NCBI GenBank assembly: GCA_014549065.1
Contig: JACDOX010000118.1
Location: 1,665,802 to 1,729,801, forward strand
DNA length: 64,000 bases
Source: Cardinalis cardinalis
Lineage: Eukaryota; Chordata; Aves; Passeriformes; Cardinalidae
Direction: 5' to 3'
The first letter of the stretch is position 1, and each line of letters begins with the position of its first letter. The notes below the pieces were generated by a model. That model saw only the letters and a list, made by a program, of their open reading frames with translations. It ran no database searches and had not been told where the DNA came from. Position numbers and translations under genes: made by a program. Positions 45,331-58,672 of the stretch are shown one piece after another.

Positions 45331-46178
45331 CACCAAGAAGGTATGGAATTTTTGCAATAAGATGACAACAGGAAGGTTTTGTAAGGCCTGAAAAGCTGGA
45401 TGTTTTCTTCCTTTCCTTCTAAAAAGTGGTTGAGTTTTTCCATGGAACTACCTGATGTGAAAAGCATGAAGAGACAAAAGCCTTTGAATATTTGTGAACA
45501 GTGAGCCCTGGCATGGTGTTGGATGCTCAGGTGGGTGGGTAGTACTATAGTCACACACAGGTTTCTCTTCATGTGTTTTCATACTGCTAGCAGTGCTCAA
45601 AAGCTGTTCTTTATTTTGTGATACTTAATGGACTCATAGAGCCTTTGGTATGGGGCATTTTGGCAGATTAACATGGACTTAGAACTTAGCTGTTCTTAAG
45701 TGCAGTATGTTTACTGAACTGGAAATACTTTGCTGGAAAAGTATATATGGAAGAAAGGAAAGCATTCTTAATATCTTTAAGTTACATGTGATTTAAAAGA
45801 GGTTGAAAAGGCTTGGTAAGCAAAATTTGCACCTGCTAAACACCAGAACAGGTAGAAGTACCAGGTCACTTTCGAGATCTTGATTTTTAATTCCCGAAGA
45901 ATGCAGGTTGGAGGGGTGCAGCTGCAAACAACCCGACTTAGTTGTTCCGAATCAGCGCCTACAGCAAATGCACAAACTGCTGCAGCCACCTCTGTAATGG
46001 GAGGCCTGTGGACAGATCAGGAAAGTGGCCTTTTTCCTCATGTCCAACTCTAAGAAGACTTGAGCTCTAATTTGTTTGGGATCTTTCTTAGGTGAGACCA
46101 GCAGCAGCAAACAAGAAGCANTAGGTGGAGGTAATGACCACACCAGTCCTTCAGCACCTGCTCTCACCTGGGGTCTCC
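45331..46178. other. Intergenic, nothing recognised
   Basis: Unique-looking sequence between the possible LTR fragment and the solo LTR at 46179. No coding signal. Confidence 0.5.
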
Positions 46179-46596
46179 TGTAGCATTCATATTCTCTGAA
46201 AAAATCCCTTTGCCCAGGATTTTTCTTCTGAGAATCTGAGAAGCCTTGGAGAGCAAAAAAAAAAAATTCTTATCTCATTTGCTTCTTCTCTGCTTTGTTC
46301 ATGTGGAATGTGTTTGGAGATTGTTTGCCCACAGGTGATTGTTTCATTGGATTCTGGGGTGAGTAGTTTTGACTTATTGGCCAATCAGAGCCAAGCTGTG
46401 TTGAGACTCTGGAAAGAGTCACAAGTTTTCATTATTATCCTTTTAGCATTGAGTAAGTGTCCTTTCTGTATTCTTTAGTTAGTATAGTATTCTTTAATAT
46501 AATATAGTATCATAAAATAATAAATTAGCCTTCTGAGAACATGGAATCAGATGCGTCATTCCTGCCTTCATNGGGGCATTCCCAGCAAACACAATA
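46179..46596 (+). mobile_element. Solo LTR of an avian endogenous retrovirus
   Basis: A 418-bp unit starts TGTAGCATTCATATTCTCTG and ends ...CAAACACAATA. It is flanked by the 6-bp direct repeat GTCTCC (46173-46178 and 46597-46602), consistent with a target-site duplication. Inside it has a CCAAT box (46381-46385) and an AT-rich TAGTATAG/TAATATAATA region. A poly(A) signal AATAAA follows at 46519-46524, then TTAGCCTTCTGAGAACATGG. The whole resembles, from memory, a common passerine LTR family. No internal retroviral sequence adjoins it. The 3' terminus is not the usual CA, so the exact border could be 1-3 bp off. Confidence 0.75.
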
Positions 46597-49500
46597 GTCT
46601 CCCACCCCGACCATGCTCCAGGAGCCTGTGTGTGTGGCAGGCATGTGACACTTTGAGTCTTGCTGGGGTTTGCACAGCCCTGGCTCCATGGCTGGTGCCC
46701 TGTTAGACCCAGCCTGCCTGTGCAGGGTGATGGACAGTCAGGAGCTGTCTGTCCTCTGAAAGCCATCTGCTGCCCACCTGCTGAAATAGCAAGTGTTGCA
46801 GTCCAGACTAGCTGAGTTCACAAGCTCTCACAAGGAATTCTTTGTGCATGAAGTCTAACAGGGTAGGTGAAATCCCTCTCTGAGAAAGGATCCCTGAAAA
46901 GGATGTGGGAATAGGTGCTGCCTTTCTCCTACCTACAGAATGCCTCTAACTCTGGCTACTTGTAAAGGGTCTGTAAGCCAACAGTCCCCTTTTGCGTTTA
47001 CTTTACAACTCAAAGAATTCTTAACTTGATGCCTTACTTTTCCCTAGTGACCAAATTGTTCTGGCCTTGGAGCTGGCTGCTCTCAGGCAATCTATGTTCT
47101 GGCCATGGAAGGACTTGGCCAGTGCAGGACTTGTCCCCAGCTCAGGGTCTGCTTTTCACAATGTTAACTTTGTGAGCTGAACAATTTGGAAGGAAAAGGG
47201 CTAGTTTCTTCATTTATGGCCACTGATGACTGTGGGAGCCCTTTGCAGGCTTGTATTTGCCATCCACTTCCCCAGTGGGAAGCCAGAAGGAGCAAGAGGA
47301 ATCTATTTCCCACTGTTTAGCTGTATTTATTTTCCACTGCCTGCAGTACTGCTGATGTTCCCAAAGCACCTGAAGTCATTTATTTTCTCCCTCTGCCTGT
47401 GGCANTGGTATTGCACCCTAGAAGGTTTTGCTTGAGGCCTTCTGGGCTTGCTCTAGGCATGTGAGAAAATAGACTTAGGAACAGCGTGTGTTGAATCCAC
47501 GGTGGGTGTCTAGACTGCCAAGGTTTGTATACATTTTCAGTTTTAATAAGTGTACATAGATATATTGCCAAATATCTGGTAGACAAACATACTCTAGATG
47601 CTGCAAACTTGCTGCTGGTATGGTCCTCTCAGGAGCCATTTGAACAGCATCAGCTTCCCTTTATAAACACTAACATTTCTTAAAAAACTTAAAGGAGTTT
47701 TGATGGTCTCCATTTAATTAGGAAAATCTTTGCAGTGTTTGTTGTGTTTTATGAGCTTTCCTGGGTCATTCAGACTCCTCTGTGGATTAGGAGGATGCTC
47801 TGTCATTGCCAGGGCTGTTCAGGTCTTACTGCTCTGAACTGGGCTGGGCATGCACAGTCCAGGGTTTAGGGGTTTGGGTGAGAGCAGCCAAGGAAAGGGG
47901 CCAGTTGGCATGGTTTTTGCTGAAAAATTGAGGTTTGGCATGATAAAATGGCTACAGGCTTCAAAAGTAATAGGGCTTTCATTCTTGTCTATGATTATAA
48001 ATGGCTGGGAGTCAAGATGGGTCCATTTATTTCCACAGCTGGCTGCTTAGGAAGTGCCTGGTTCATGCTTTGAATCACTTGTATTCTCCCCCACAAGTCT
48101 TTTCTGATGGTCTTTTGCAGATGTACCTGCACTTACATCATCACATTACACATTTCTATCAGCTGTGCTCCTTTGGCCCAGGTGGAACCACTAATTTAAT
48201 TTCTTCACCTTCACTGGCAGATTTCTTGTCTGCTGGCTCAGACATATAAAAAAAGCAGCAAAGCTGCTGGCTTGAAGGTGGGGCAGGTGAGCAGGGCTGC
48301 TGTCCCTGGTTTGTAGCCAATTGAACCTCTAACCCTGAGCCTCCAGCCGGGGAAAGTGTGAGGAAGGAACATGAGAGGGTAAGCCAAAGCAGTTTTTTCT
48401 CTTATTTCACTTGGGCACTTTCCCTCATTCCCCTGTATCTTGGTAGCAAAGGCACCTGCTGCTTGTCTGACAGCTGCTAAGGCTGAAGCTGGAAAAGAGC
48501 TCATGAGAGATTCAAAATCCCTGCAATGTGAGCTCCTGTGTACCTTCCTTTCTTACCACAGGGGAGACAAATCCTCTTAGCCAGCTGTCAAATAAGCCCA
48601 GCAGCAAAGCTGGAAATGCGGAAATGAGCTCTGTGTGACTGCCTGGTCACCGTGGGAGCTCTGGGGAGTGTGCTTGGCCCTCTGCTGTAGAGGTGTTTTC
48701 TGGAACTTTATTGGGACCTGCAGGGTCATCCTGGGTACCCTGGCACTGAAAGGATCCACCCTGCTTAGCAAACTCATATAAGTGAAAAAATCAATTTGAG
48801 TGATTGATACAGTTTGACGTTACAGATGAAAAGGGGAACTTTTAATCAAAAAATTAATTTTTTTCCGTTGTGCTGCTGCCACCCGGCTTGCTCTCCAAAC
48901 AATCCTCTGGCGGTCTGTGCTCACAGGGGTCATAGGAAAACTTCTTTTTCTATTGAGGAGGGGGTGGAGGAGGAGAGAAATCTAAAAAGAATTTGGTCTT
49001 TTTCCCCCCATGAAATTGGAAGACATCAAGTTTTCTGGCATAGCATGTCAGTTTGGTCTTGCTGTGGAATAAGACCAGTGGTACACACAAATGAGGTTGT
49101 TTGGGTACAAAAGGAATGCAAACCAGTGCCTCATTCCAGTGCAAGCTGGAATGGCTGCACAACCCACACCAAGCATCAGCTCTGTGTTCAACAGAAGCTA
49201 CAAGAAGCCGTAAAAAATGAGACTTCTTTGCTCTTTTTCTGAAGTTAGTCAGAAAGCTGCAAAATTAAAAAAANCAGATGATTCTTATGAATTTTCCTTC
49301 CTGGGAGTTTATAAATGCCTTGGGTATTTTTGTTTTGGACTGGGTTTGACATTCACACAACCCTGTTCAGAAGGTGCATATACAAGATAAGTAGCTCTAA
49401 AATGCCCCTCTGAAAAATTTTGTGGGTTTCTGAGCTGGCTCTGCAGCATAATTGACATTATGGCTTCTAGTCCTTTCTTAAAATTTAAAAGTGAAACATA

Positions 49501-50495
49501 AGAAACGGATTTCTCCTGTGCACCACACGAGGTCACAGTCTGAATACGACTGTTTCTTAGCAGTGTGGGCTGTTAAGAAAGGTACCGTCTCAGGAGGTGA
49601 GAAAAGGTGCTCCATGACCTTTGCAGCCCCTCTGGTGAGGCTGCACTTGAGCCAGCTGCTCCCCAGGTCGTGCCAAGGCAGATACAGGGATGATTCATAA
49701 AGTTTGTCTCCAGGAAAAAGCAGATTTCTTGTTCAAGAAGGGTATCATTGAGACCTTTGAAAGCTCTGGGTTGCTCACCTTAAATGAGGTAACTGTCTGC
49801 AGAGCAGCCGTGCTCATGAAGGAAAACTCACTCAATAAGGCAGTTTTTCAGAATTTGCTAAGATTGGGCATTTATCTGCTATTTAGTTGGCACCCATCAG
49901 GATAGCAACTAATTGAAGCCAAAGGGACCAATCATGGTGTAAGATACTGGGCAATGTGATTAATGATAATATTATTTGGCCTNTAATTAGTCATTTAGAG
50001 TTCATTTTGGAACTGGAGAGCTTAGGCTGGATTCGCTGCTCCTGCACACGGGTTCCTTGTGGATTAATTTGTGGCTCCCACAGATGGGGGCTGGTGACTG
50101 CAGAACTGCTGATATCTGCAGGTGTTTGCACCACTTTCCTACCCCTGCCATTCATCACCTGAGAAATTGGGATTTTTCTCCTCTTTTGTCACAAAATATC
50201 TGTGGTCTCTCAGGTGTCTCAAATCTTGCAGATTTCTCTAGGTGCTAGCTAAATCACAGCAGCTTTGNTGCAGGATAACAAGGCTGGCCACCTTCCAGCT
50301 GTTTCTTTGCTGTTTGTCCGGCTGTTAACCTGGCCAGGAAAGTGCTAGGGATGGATGTCTGTCACGGCACAGTGTTTGTTGTTCCTTACCTTGCTCTAAG
50401 TATATTTGATTAGGGTTGAACAGCTGCAGTCTGTGAGAATTAAATTACTTGATTATTGCCCATTAACATCTGTGCAGGGGAACCGATTTTAATAA
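46597..50495. other. Intergenic region without recognised genes
   Basis: Mixed-composition DNA with no family-like coding sequence and no repeat family I can name. ORFs are under about 145 codons and look like chance. Confidence 0.5.
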
Positions 50496-50565
50496 GGATT
50501 GAAGAATATTCTAAGTTGGAAGCAGTCCACAAGGATCATCAAGTCTACCTCTGAAGAGGGAGGGA
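50496..50565 (-). mobile_element. CR1 LINE 3'-end fragment, minus strand
   Basis: GAAGAATATTCTAAGTTGG followed by CACAAGGATCATCAAGTCTA is the reverse complement of the CR1 3' end, including a decayed copy of the terminal ATTCTRTG-type repeat. Only about 70 bp can be recognised; the rest is missing or too diverged. Confidence 0.6.
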
Positions 50566-53500
50566 TGGGATTTTTTTTCCCTCTTCACTGCTGGATTTCT
50601 TTTAGAAATATATTTTCCTGGAAACTTCGTTTTTGTTTTACTTGTCCTGTCATTTCCTGTGTACTTTAACAGGAAGGATGACTACTGTGGTGGTTGCTGC
50701 TGAAGAAATTTTGGATGGGCAGATAGGATAAGGGCTAAATTTTGGTGTACTCTTAGCATGTGTCCTTTAAGGTCTGATTCATTTTTNTTTCCCCCTGTGT
50801 TCTGGCTATTGTAATTGGGTGTGGATTGATGCTATGGCATTGCCTCTGATCGTTAGAGTTGATGTTGCTGTGAATGTAGAGAAGTGTTTTTGTGTTAATC
50901 AGCATCTCTCTTTCTTTAAGGTCATATGTGCTCCCCTGCTGCCCAAAAGCTCCCCATGAACTTAGACTAGGATCTTTTCTTGGCTTTGTCTCTTTGTTTC
51001 TGTTTGTGCTTGGCTTGAGCAATTATATGTATTGCAGTGAGGAACGTATCATTTGCGGAATCCTGCCAGGAAAAAACAGTCTCCTTTTGTTCATAGTGGC
51101 TGTGGTTTTTTTTTTTTTTTTGAATAAGCTGTGGATTCTGTAGTACCTGTCTTTGTCTGTTTGGTGAAATGAATTCTTCACTGAAAAATGGTTGTCACCA
51201 ATACATCTACCTATACCAGTACTGAGAGACAATCTCATAATGACAAGGGTACATGTGTTTTAGCAATGGTCCCTTTAGAAAGTGTGACCAAGGTTGAGGA
51301 ATTCATTTTGGTACTTCTGGTCTGCTGATTGCTACCAGTCAATCATCAATGGGATGAGGTCTTGACTGAGTTTTAAGTGGAAACAGCTTCAAAGGAGAGC
51401 TGCTGTTACACCTACAGTGAAATCTAGAGCTCAGCATCCTGCAAAAGTCAGTGAATTCCTTTTGGGTGGGGGAGTGGCAACTTGGGTCAATGCTGAGCTG
51501 AAGCACAACAGCAACAATCAACTTCAATTTGATTGCTGCAAGATCTGCTTGCTTCCGGCAAATATGATCTCTAACAGAGCCTCCAGTATGGACTACCAGG
51601 CCGAAGGCTGGTGGGGAAGTTGCTGAGGGGAGATGGGCAAAGCAAAAGGCATTTTTGTCTTACCTGGTACAGAAACACTGGAGATTTAGATGCTGTCTAG
51701 AGCCTCACCCTGTAAAAATAAGTCACAGCAGCACAGGAGTAGATCCTCACCTAGCTCCAGTTTACAAAACTTGAAGGTCTGACTTCTCTCAGCCCCCAGC
51801 TCCTGCAGTCTAAAGCTGCTGAAGATTTTTGTAAGGATGTGTTGCCACTATTCTCCCTATTAAAATGGGCAGGAAAATTAACCACAAACAGTCATACACT
51901 ATCAGTTAGCAGATTAAGGCTGTGAAAAGAATTATGACTACCTGTCCTCAGCAGTTTTGCGGTTGCTGTATTTATTGAGCCTATTTCTGTTTGCTGAAAC
52001 ATAGATCAGAGTATACAACTTTTCATACTGCTGGTTAATGTAGGCAAAGCAGCGAGTTTAAAAATCACCTTTTTGTGGAGTGAATATTTTCAGCCCTCCG
52101 TTTTTTCACTTTTCTGCTTTTTCACACTGTTCTCTGAGCTGTGAAAGCTTTTAATTTCTCTGTGTTTGGCTGTCACCCCGAGGACATGACTCATCAGTGA
52201 AGGAATGGACACCAAATTTGTGTTCTGCAGTTTCTTTGTAGGGACACATCTGTCCTGAGGCAGTTCTGCTTTTTAAGTAGCAGGGGATTTTAGGGAGTAG
52301 AAGAAAAGTATTTTTGACTAGGAATGATAAAGGTTATCTAGTCAAGGCTTCTAAGAAAAAATGCTCCCTGAAATTCCTTCCATTGTATGTTATAGGGTTT
52401 TGTGTCAGAGTGTGGTGGCTGCACAAAATGATGAGGACATCCTAGAGGGTCTTCTTTCCCTATACAGTTCTGAGCTTNGAGGGGCCACTTCTCTGCTTTT
52501 GAGCAACTCCAGAAAGATTGAGATAATCTTACTGATAGTACAGACAGACTCGCTGAGGGGTACCTGGGCTCTGACACAGAGTGCCACAAAGAGCTCCCCA
52601 CAGCATTTTTCTCTGTGCAGCCATTTATTCTTTCCTTTGTCCCTTAGGCTGCTCCCACTGTCATGGTGTTGGGATACACCATGGTGTAGGGAGTTTTGCA
52701 ACTTTGGCGAGCTTGTGCTGGCTAAATTAACAGCCAGCTCACCTGGGGCACACGTGCTTGTGATTTACTGGACACCACTTGGAACAAAGTCACAAAATTT
52801 TGCTCCCGGACAGATCCAAATCTCTTTAGAGTACTCAGTCTTGCCTGTGAAAAGGGCATAGTTGTGTTGAGCTAGCTGGAAATACTGATGTATTTAATTA
52901 AAAAAAACTTTTTTGGCTTTATAGTGTTGGTTCAACTCCAAGGAAAACACAAAGACCTTTTTCCAAATAAATCAGTTCTACTAATTGGCAAGGAGGCCTC
53001 TGTCACATGAGAAATAATTCTGGTCCTAGGGGATTTGCAACTGGCCTGATGGNTGCAGTTTGAAGGGAATGAAAACCAGGAGCATTAGACTGGAGAACAA
53101 TTATGAGATGGCTGCGCGATGCAGTGACTACTTCAGGTTTTCAGACCTAGGAAGGAACTTACCAGCAATGAATCTAGAAGAACCTTGCTCATGGAAACCT
53201 GAGATCAGTATGACTGAACATGTGTAATTGATATAGTAAAGCTGTGGTATTGAGTCTTAGTCATAATGGAGTTTTTAGAGTGATGGTGTGTGGAGCAGTG
53301 AAGCATTTTGAAGTATCCCTTACCTTCAGACCCTTTTGCTGGCTGGCCTGCATGGGAGGTTATGGGTAAGAGTCCTGTGGAAGTGAAACCCCTTTTGATC
53401 TTGAAAATGTGCTTAGTTTTCATCTTTAAACAAATGAGGACCAGAATTTTTTATTCTCTGAACGTCTGCTGGTTTAGGGCATCCTGGGAAGATGTTTTAT

Positions 53501-56135
53501 GTTATGAGTTCTTTCAAGAAACACATATAATGTTTCTCAAACTCTACCATTGAGGTAACTGCTGTGATTTTGCTTTTTCTAGTAAGGGTAACAACAGGTA
53601 TGTAGGAATCAAACTTTGTAAGCCCATGAATTTGAAGCAAATGAATGTGGTTTGTCCTGTTTCTTATGACTTTAATCTCAATTGGTTTTGACTATGTAAG
53701 GTCAGTGTGTTGTGATGGACAGTTTAATCTTTCCTCTGGTCTAGAGTCCTGAGAAGCATTAATTGCAATACTGACAAACAGTAACACTGAGAGAGGAGAA
53801 CCTAAGAAAATGTTACATCTCAATTGATATTGCATCTTAATGGCAGTTTTCTGCTGAGATGCACAAATCTGGCTCATCCTTGAAGTTTGCTTTTTACTAA
53901 GTCTCTCCACCCCACATTAACTGTTTCCTTAACCCTTAGTAGATTGGTGACATCTTCTGTGGTGCAGCAGTGATTGTACAAAGGCTTCATGATGGGACTT
54001 TTTTGTCCATGCTTATTATGTGACCAAAGCAACCAGAAGGTGAAGTATCTGTCTGCCCCTTCTGTGACTTTAGGCAAACTCATAATGTAAATGATGTCTT
54101 AATACAAAGAGAGGGAGGTTAGATAATCCCCCTGGTCATTTACAAGGGAGTAAGCTGTGTTTCTTCTTGCTTCAGCCTCTTGGACTGACTAGAAAAGGAA
54201 AAATAGGGGAACAGATTGAAAATATGCAACTTGACTTAATCACAAAAGTTTAGTACTGGCAGTGACACTTGAAATGTTTGTTACACCCAGCCCTTCATTC
54301 TGCCTTAGGAAGAGACAGGTCCTTGTCAAGAACTTCTTACTGTGTCTTACTTCTCTAGGATACAGGGCAGGCTTTTATCAGATTTTCAAGCTGATCTGAC
54401 ATAGGGGAAATTAAAAGTCCTACAACCAGCCACTTGATGACCAAGCAGCCAACTTACATATGCCACAGCTTGGGAGAACAAGGATGGATATTATCTGAGA
54501 AGATCTAACATNGGAACAGAGAATAAAGTTGAGTCTAGACTGAACATTAGGTCAATATTTCCCAGCAGTGTGGTCTAACAGGTTGCAGAATACTTCTGGG
54601 TGAACAGCACCAGAATATGCTGATATGTGTGGTGCTCAAAGTGTGGTGCACTTTGTGAGTGCTCAAAACCAAAACCCAGCACATGGCCCTGTAAAGGGCA
54701 GTGCTGTGCCAGCAGGGTTATAGAGCATAGGGAAAATGATCCCAGTCAGAGGAAAGAGGCTGCTAACACTGTGGTGTTGCATGGAAGGGGTGGTGCTGGC
54801 ATCTGAGCTGCTTTCTCTAACACCTGCCTGGATCACTAGTGGCTCCTCCATTAACTTGCTGCTGCGACGTGGGAAAGGATGCCTGGACTCTGTGTTTTAA
54901 GAGCAGCCTGTATTTGCCTTCTGCAATTGTTTTATATGAGCCTGCAAGGGCAGGCATAAGGAAATTAATTTCAAAGGACAAAAAGGGGGTTGTTTGACAT
55001 TTCTCAGTGAGCTTGATAGGTGGAATAAACTTAAATATCCCCTTCAATTTTGTTAGGAGAAATTCCATTTGCATGTTACACTGCTATTAGCAGAGACAAT
55101 GGGACAAACATTGCTATCCTGTTAATTATAGGCATGTTAATGATATATATTTCTGCAGTCAAATAGCATTGCAAGTCTATTTCCTGTCTTAATTTTGTGC
55201 TGTGCTGTTTGAAATGTTAATGAAGCCAGAATTCTCAAAGGTCATCCTCTGAATGCATTTTCTTTTTTTCTTGTTTTGTTTCAGAACAATTTAAAGAGGT
55301 TTTGTACCTAATGTTGCTAACAATGTTAACTTTCCTGTTTAATTAATGAAAGTGTGGGAACATCTCTGCCCTGGTCAGTGAGTTAAATGAGAAAAGCTCT
55401 GTATTGCTCTTTAAACCCTCCCTTGCCATTTTCCTTCCATGACATATATCCTGTCCCTCCACTTTCCCCCAGGAGCCCCTACTACTTTCTTTTCATAGGC
55501 AGTGTGAAAGAATGGTTAAAAAAACCTTCACAACCCCAAAACCAACAGAAAAGTGCAAATTTAGCAGAACTGAGCATTGTGTTTTCCAAGGAGCCATTAA
55601 TCATCCTTGGAAAGTTTTGGTTCTTCACAAATAATAAAGGAAAGGACTGGTAATTGCTGTTTTCAGCTAATTGACAGAATTGTGTCCTGAAAGAGGAAGA
55701 ATTTCTGAATTACCTTTGCTGATGACACTTGAAGGTTGTTTTAAACTTTCAATTGCTACCAAATTGAGAGACTGTCCCTTGTCTGTGCTCATCATTAATC
55801 CAGTAGGTGAGTTTCATTTGTTTTTAATGCTATTAGATGACAGGCAAATGCTAAGTGTAAAGGATGTTTCTATCAACTCAGTTTAATATTATGAAGTAGA
55901 TCCTGATTGGGGTTCTGCAATCTTTCTGTGGGTTTTACTGAAAAGTAGATGGAGGCTCTTCAGTATTTGCTGGTGGAAGCCTACTCTGACCTCTTGGGCA
56001 CAAAAATGTTGATATAGGTAGAACACATGGCAAAAGGGATCCTACATCTTCTCCCCACCAGGCAGAAGGTGGGACACAAGGGATTGGATACAAGTCTCAG
56101 CTTGGGGTGTGGGAGAAGTTCCTCTTTGACTACCT
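50566..56135. other. Intergenic region without recognised genes
   Basis: No gene recognised. A T15 run lies at 51107-51121. The stretch 55080-55260 is AT-rich with several TTAAT motifs and might be a conserved element. Other ORFs look like chance. Confidence 0.5.
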
Positions 56136-56650
56136 TGCCTTCCTGGGTGCCCTTATACAAAAGATAACAAGCTCTGGANTCAGAAGGACAGGGACATGAA
56201 GAGGTGGATGATGCTGGTGAGGGATCTGGAGCACAAATCTGATGAAGAGTGGCTGAGAGAGCTGGGGATGCTTTGCCTGGAGGAAAGGAGGCTCAGGGGG
56301 AGACCACATTGCTAACTGTAGCTGCCTGGAAGGAGGTTGTAGCAAGGTTGGGGTTGGCATCTTCTGACAAGTAACAGCAATAGGACAAGAGGAAATGGCC
56401 TCAAGCTGTACCTCAGAGGTGATTTAGATTACACATTAGGGGGAAAAAAATCACAGAAAGGATTATCAAACACTGGAACAGGCTGCCCAGGGAAGTGGTT
56501 GAATCACCATCCCTGGAGGTATTTAAAAGATGTGTAGAAGTGGTGCTTAAGGATGTGGTTTGTAGAGTACTTGGCAGTACTGGGTGAACAGTTAGACTTG
56601 ATGATCTTAAATGCCTTTTCCAACCTACTCAACTCTGTGATTCGATGCTA
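56136..56650 (+). mobile_element. CR1 LINE, 3' end (RT C-terminus and 3'UTR)
   Basis: The frame through 56210-56300 reads VRDLEHKSDEEWLRELGMLC, then LEERRLRG, which matches the C-terminal part of CR1 ORF2 downstream of the reverse-transcriptase core. It is followed by the typical tail: GGAAATGGCCTCAAGCTG, CACTGGAACAGGCTGCCCAG, the CCATCCCTGGAGG motif and GACTTGATGATCTTAAATGC. It ends at CTCTGTGATTC, a decayed copy of the CR1 terminal octamer repeat. The copy is 5'-truncated, as most CR1 insertions are. Confidence 0.9.
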
Positions 56651-56714
56651 GAGAAGCTGGTGAGATCAGGTCAGCCTAACCCCTGTTTCATGACCATGTC
56701 CCAAAGAAAAAATG

Positions 56715-56992
56715 TTGTCATAGGTGGCTCCCTTCTGAAGGGAAGACAACATCCACTCTGCCAACCAGACTCACCTTTCAGGGGAGTATTCTTTGGGATT
56801 CCAGTTAAAGACATTGCCAGGGAACTTCCTAGTGTGGTATGTTCCTCAGATCTGTTACTGCTTTTTTGTGTGTGTACCAATGCAGTTNGACTGAGAAGCC
56901 CAAGAGATCAAAAGACATTTCAGGGCTGTGTGGAGATTGGTAAAATCATCAGAAGCACAGCTGGTATTTTCCTTTATCTCTCCCAGCTGTAG
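56715..56992 (+). pseudogene. CR1 ORF1 esterase-domain relic
   Basis: An open stretch related to the SGNH/GDSL-esterase domain of CR1 ORF1. The block I motif GDSL reads GGSL (56723-56734): serine kept, aspartate lost. The block III GTND-like motif reads CTNA. The stretch ends at a stop and the rest of the domain is not readable, so it cannot be functional. Confidence 0.7.
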
Positions 56993-58672
56993 GGAATGAC
57001 ATCAGTTTACCCATATCTGCCTCTGAAGATGGCATTGCTGGNAGAATTTGAAGGTTTTCAATCATGGGAAACATGTGATTTGGATGTTGTGGTGGGAATC
57101 TATGGATTACTCAGCCAGGGTGATGCCACCAGTATTGTTCTATAAGGAATTAAGCGATATCAGGTACCCTTATCCCTCTGGGAGACTTCAGTTTCTCAGA
57201 TTTTAACTGGGGTTGTGATAAAACAAATGTGAGCAAGCCCAGGAAACTCCCAAAGTATGCTGAGGATAAGTTTTTGATATGAGTTCCAAGGGAGCTGACT
57301 AGAAAAGGTAGCCTCCTTAACCTGTCACTTATCAATGGAGATTGTCTCATGGATGAAATGATAATTGGTGGCTGTATTAGCCATGGTCATAATGAAATGC
57401 TTGATTTTAAAAGCTTTGACATCAGAAGAACTCTCATCAGAGTTGCTACCATGGATTTTGGAAGGGCAGGCTTCCAAAGGCTGCTTAGGCTGCTTGAAAA
57501 ACTCATTGGGAAGGTCCCCACAGAGCGGGCTTTCAAGGGTAGTGGGGTGCTGGTTGCATTTTAAGAACCATCTTTAAGAGTGCAGGAGCAGGCAATTCCA
57601 ATGTGTCATATATTAAAGACAGGCAGAAGCCTGGCTTGGCTAAACAGGGATCTCCTGGATCTTTGGCAGAAAATGAAAGCGTATGTGTTTTGGAACCAAG
57701 TTCAGACTATGTGGGAGGACTACAGAGGTGCTGTTCACTAGTCCAGGCAGAAATTTGTATGGCCAGAGCCTAACTAGAGTTGAAGCTTGCCAGTAGTGCG
57801 GTGAATAATGAAAGACTTCTCAAATTATTTTAGCAATAAAGGGACCCCTAAAGTAAACCTTGGCCTGTAACTTGATGAAGTTGGTCACCTCACAAATATG
57901 GNTGAAGATAAAGCAAGGGATGTTCAATGCCTTCTTTGCCTTGGTCCTTAACACCAGTGTTGGGCCCTGGTACACTGAGAGGCCTGGGAAAGAGGATTCC
58001 AGCTGGGGGAATTACAAGCCCCCGGCTGACTTTAAACTAGTATAGTATTTTGCTGCCATAACTGAATGCCCATGTATCTATGAACCCAATGGGATTCATC
58101 CCAGATTACTGGAAGTGTTGGTCAATGCTACTGTGAGGCCTCTCTGATATTTGGCAAAAACCTAAGCAATCTGGCGATGTCCTAGTTGACTGCAAGCCAT
58201 AAAATGTTGTTCTAGTTTTCAAGAAGGGTGAGAAAAACAACCCTGACAATTACAGGCCTGTCTACTTCCTTTTGGTGCCTGAGAAAATTATGCAGAAGTT
58301 TATTCTCGAGTTACAGAAAACACCACTTGAAAGACCATGCTGTCATTGGTAAAACCCAACATGTTCATGACGGGAAATTCATGCCTTGCTAATTTAATAT
58401 CCTTTTTTATGTCTAGGTTATTCTTCTAGTGGATGAAAAGAAGGAAGTGGATATTGGTTTTTTTTTGTTTTTAGCAGGCCTTTGATTAGATCTCTCACAT
58501 TATCTTGCTGGACATAATGTCTAGCATACCACCAGATGCCATATGCTGGGTGAACAACTGGCTGAATAGTTGGGCCCAAGGAATTTAGTAAATTGGATAG
58601 CATCTGGCTGGCAGCCAGTCACTAATGGTGTTCCCCAGGGCTTCATTTTAGGGCCATTTTTCTCACGCTTCA

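Noticed and set aside
52361..52861. 166-codon plus-strand ORF
   Set aside because: It contains an N codon, has no recognisable domain, and opposing-strand frames are also open.
57349..57577. Overlapping 70-codon plus-strand ORFs
   Set aside because: They are fragments of the CR1 ORF2 endonuclease region, not a host gene.
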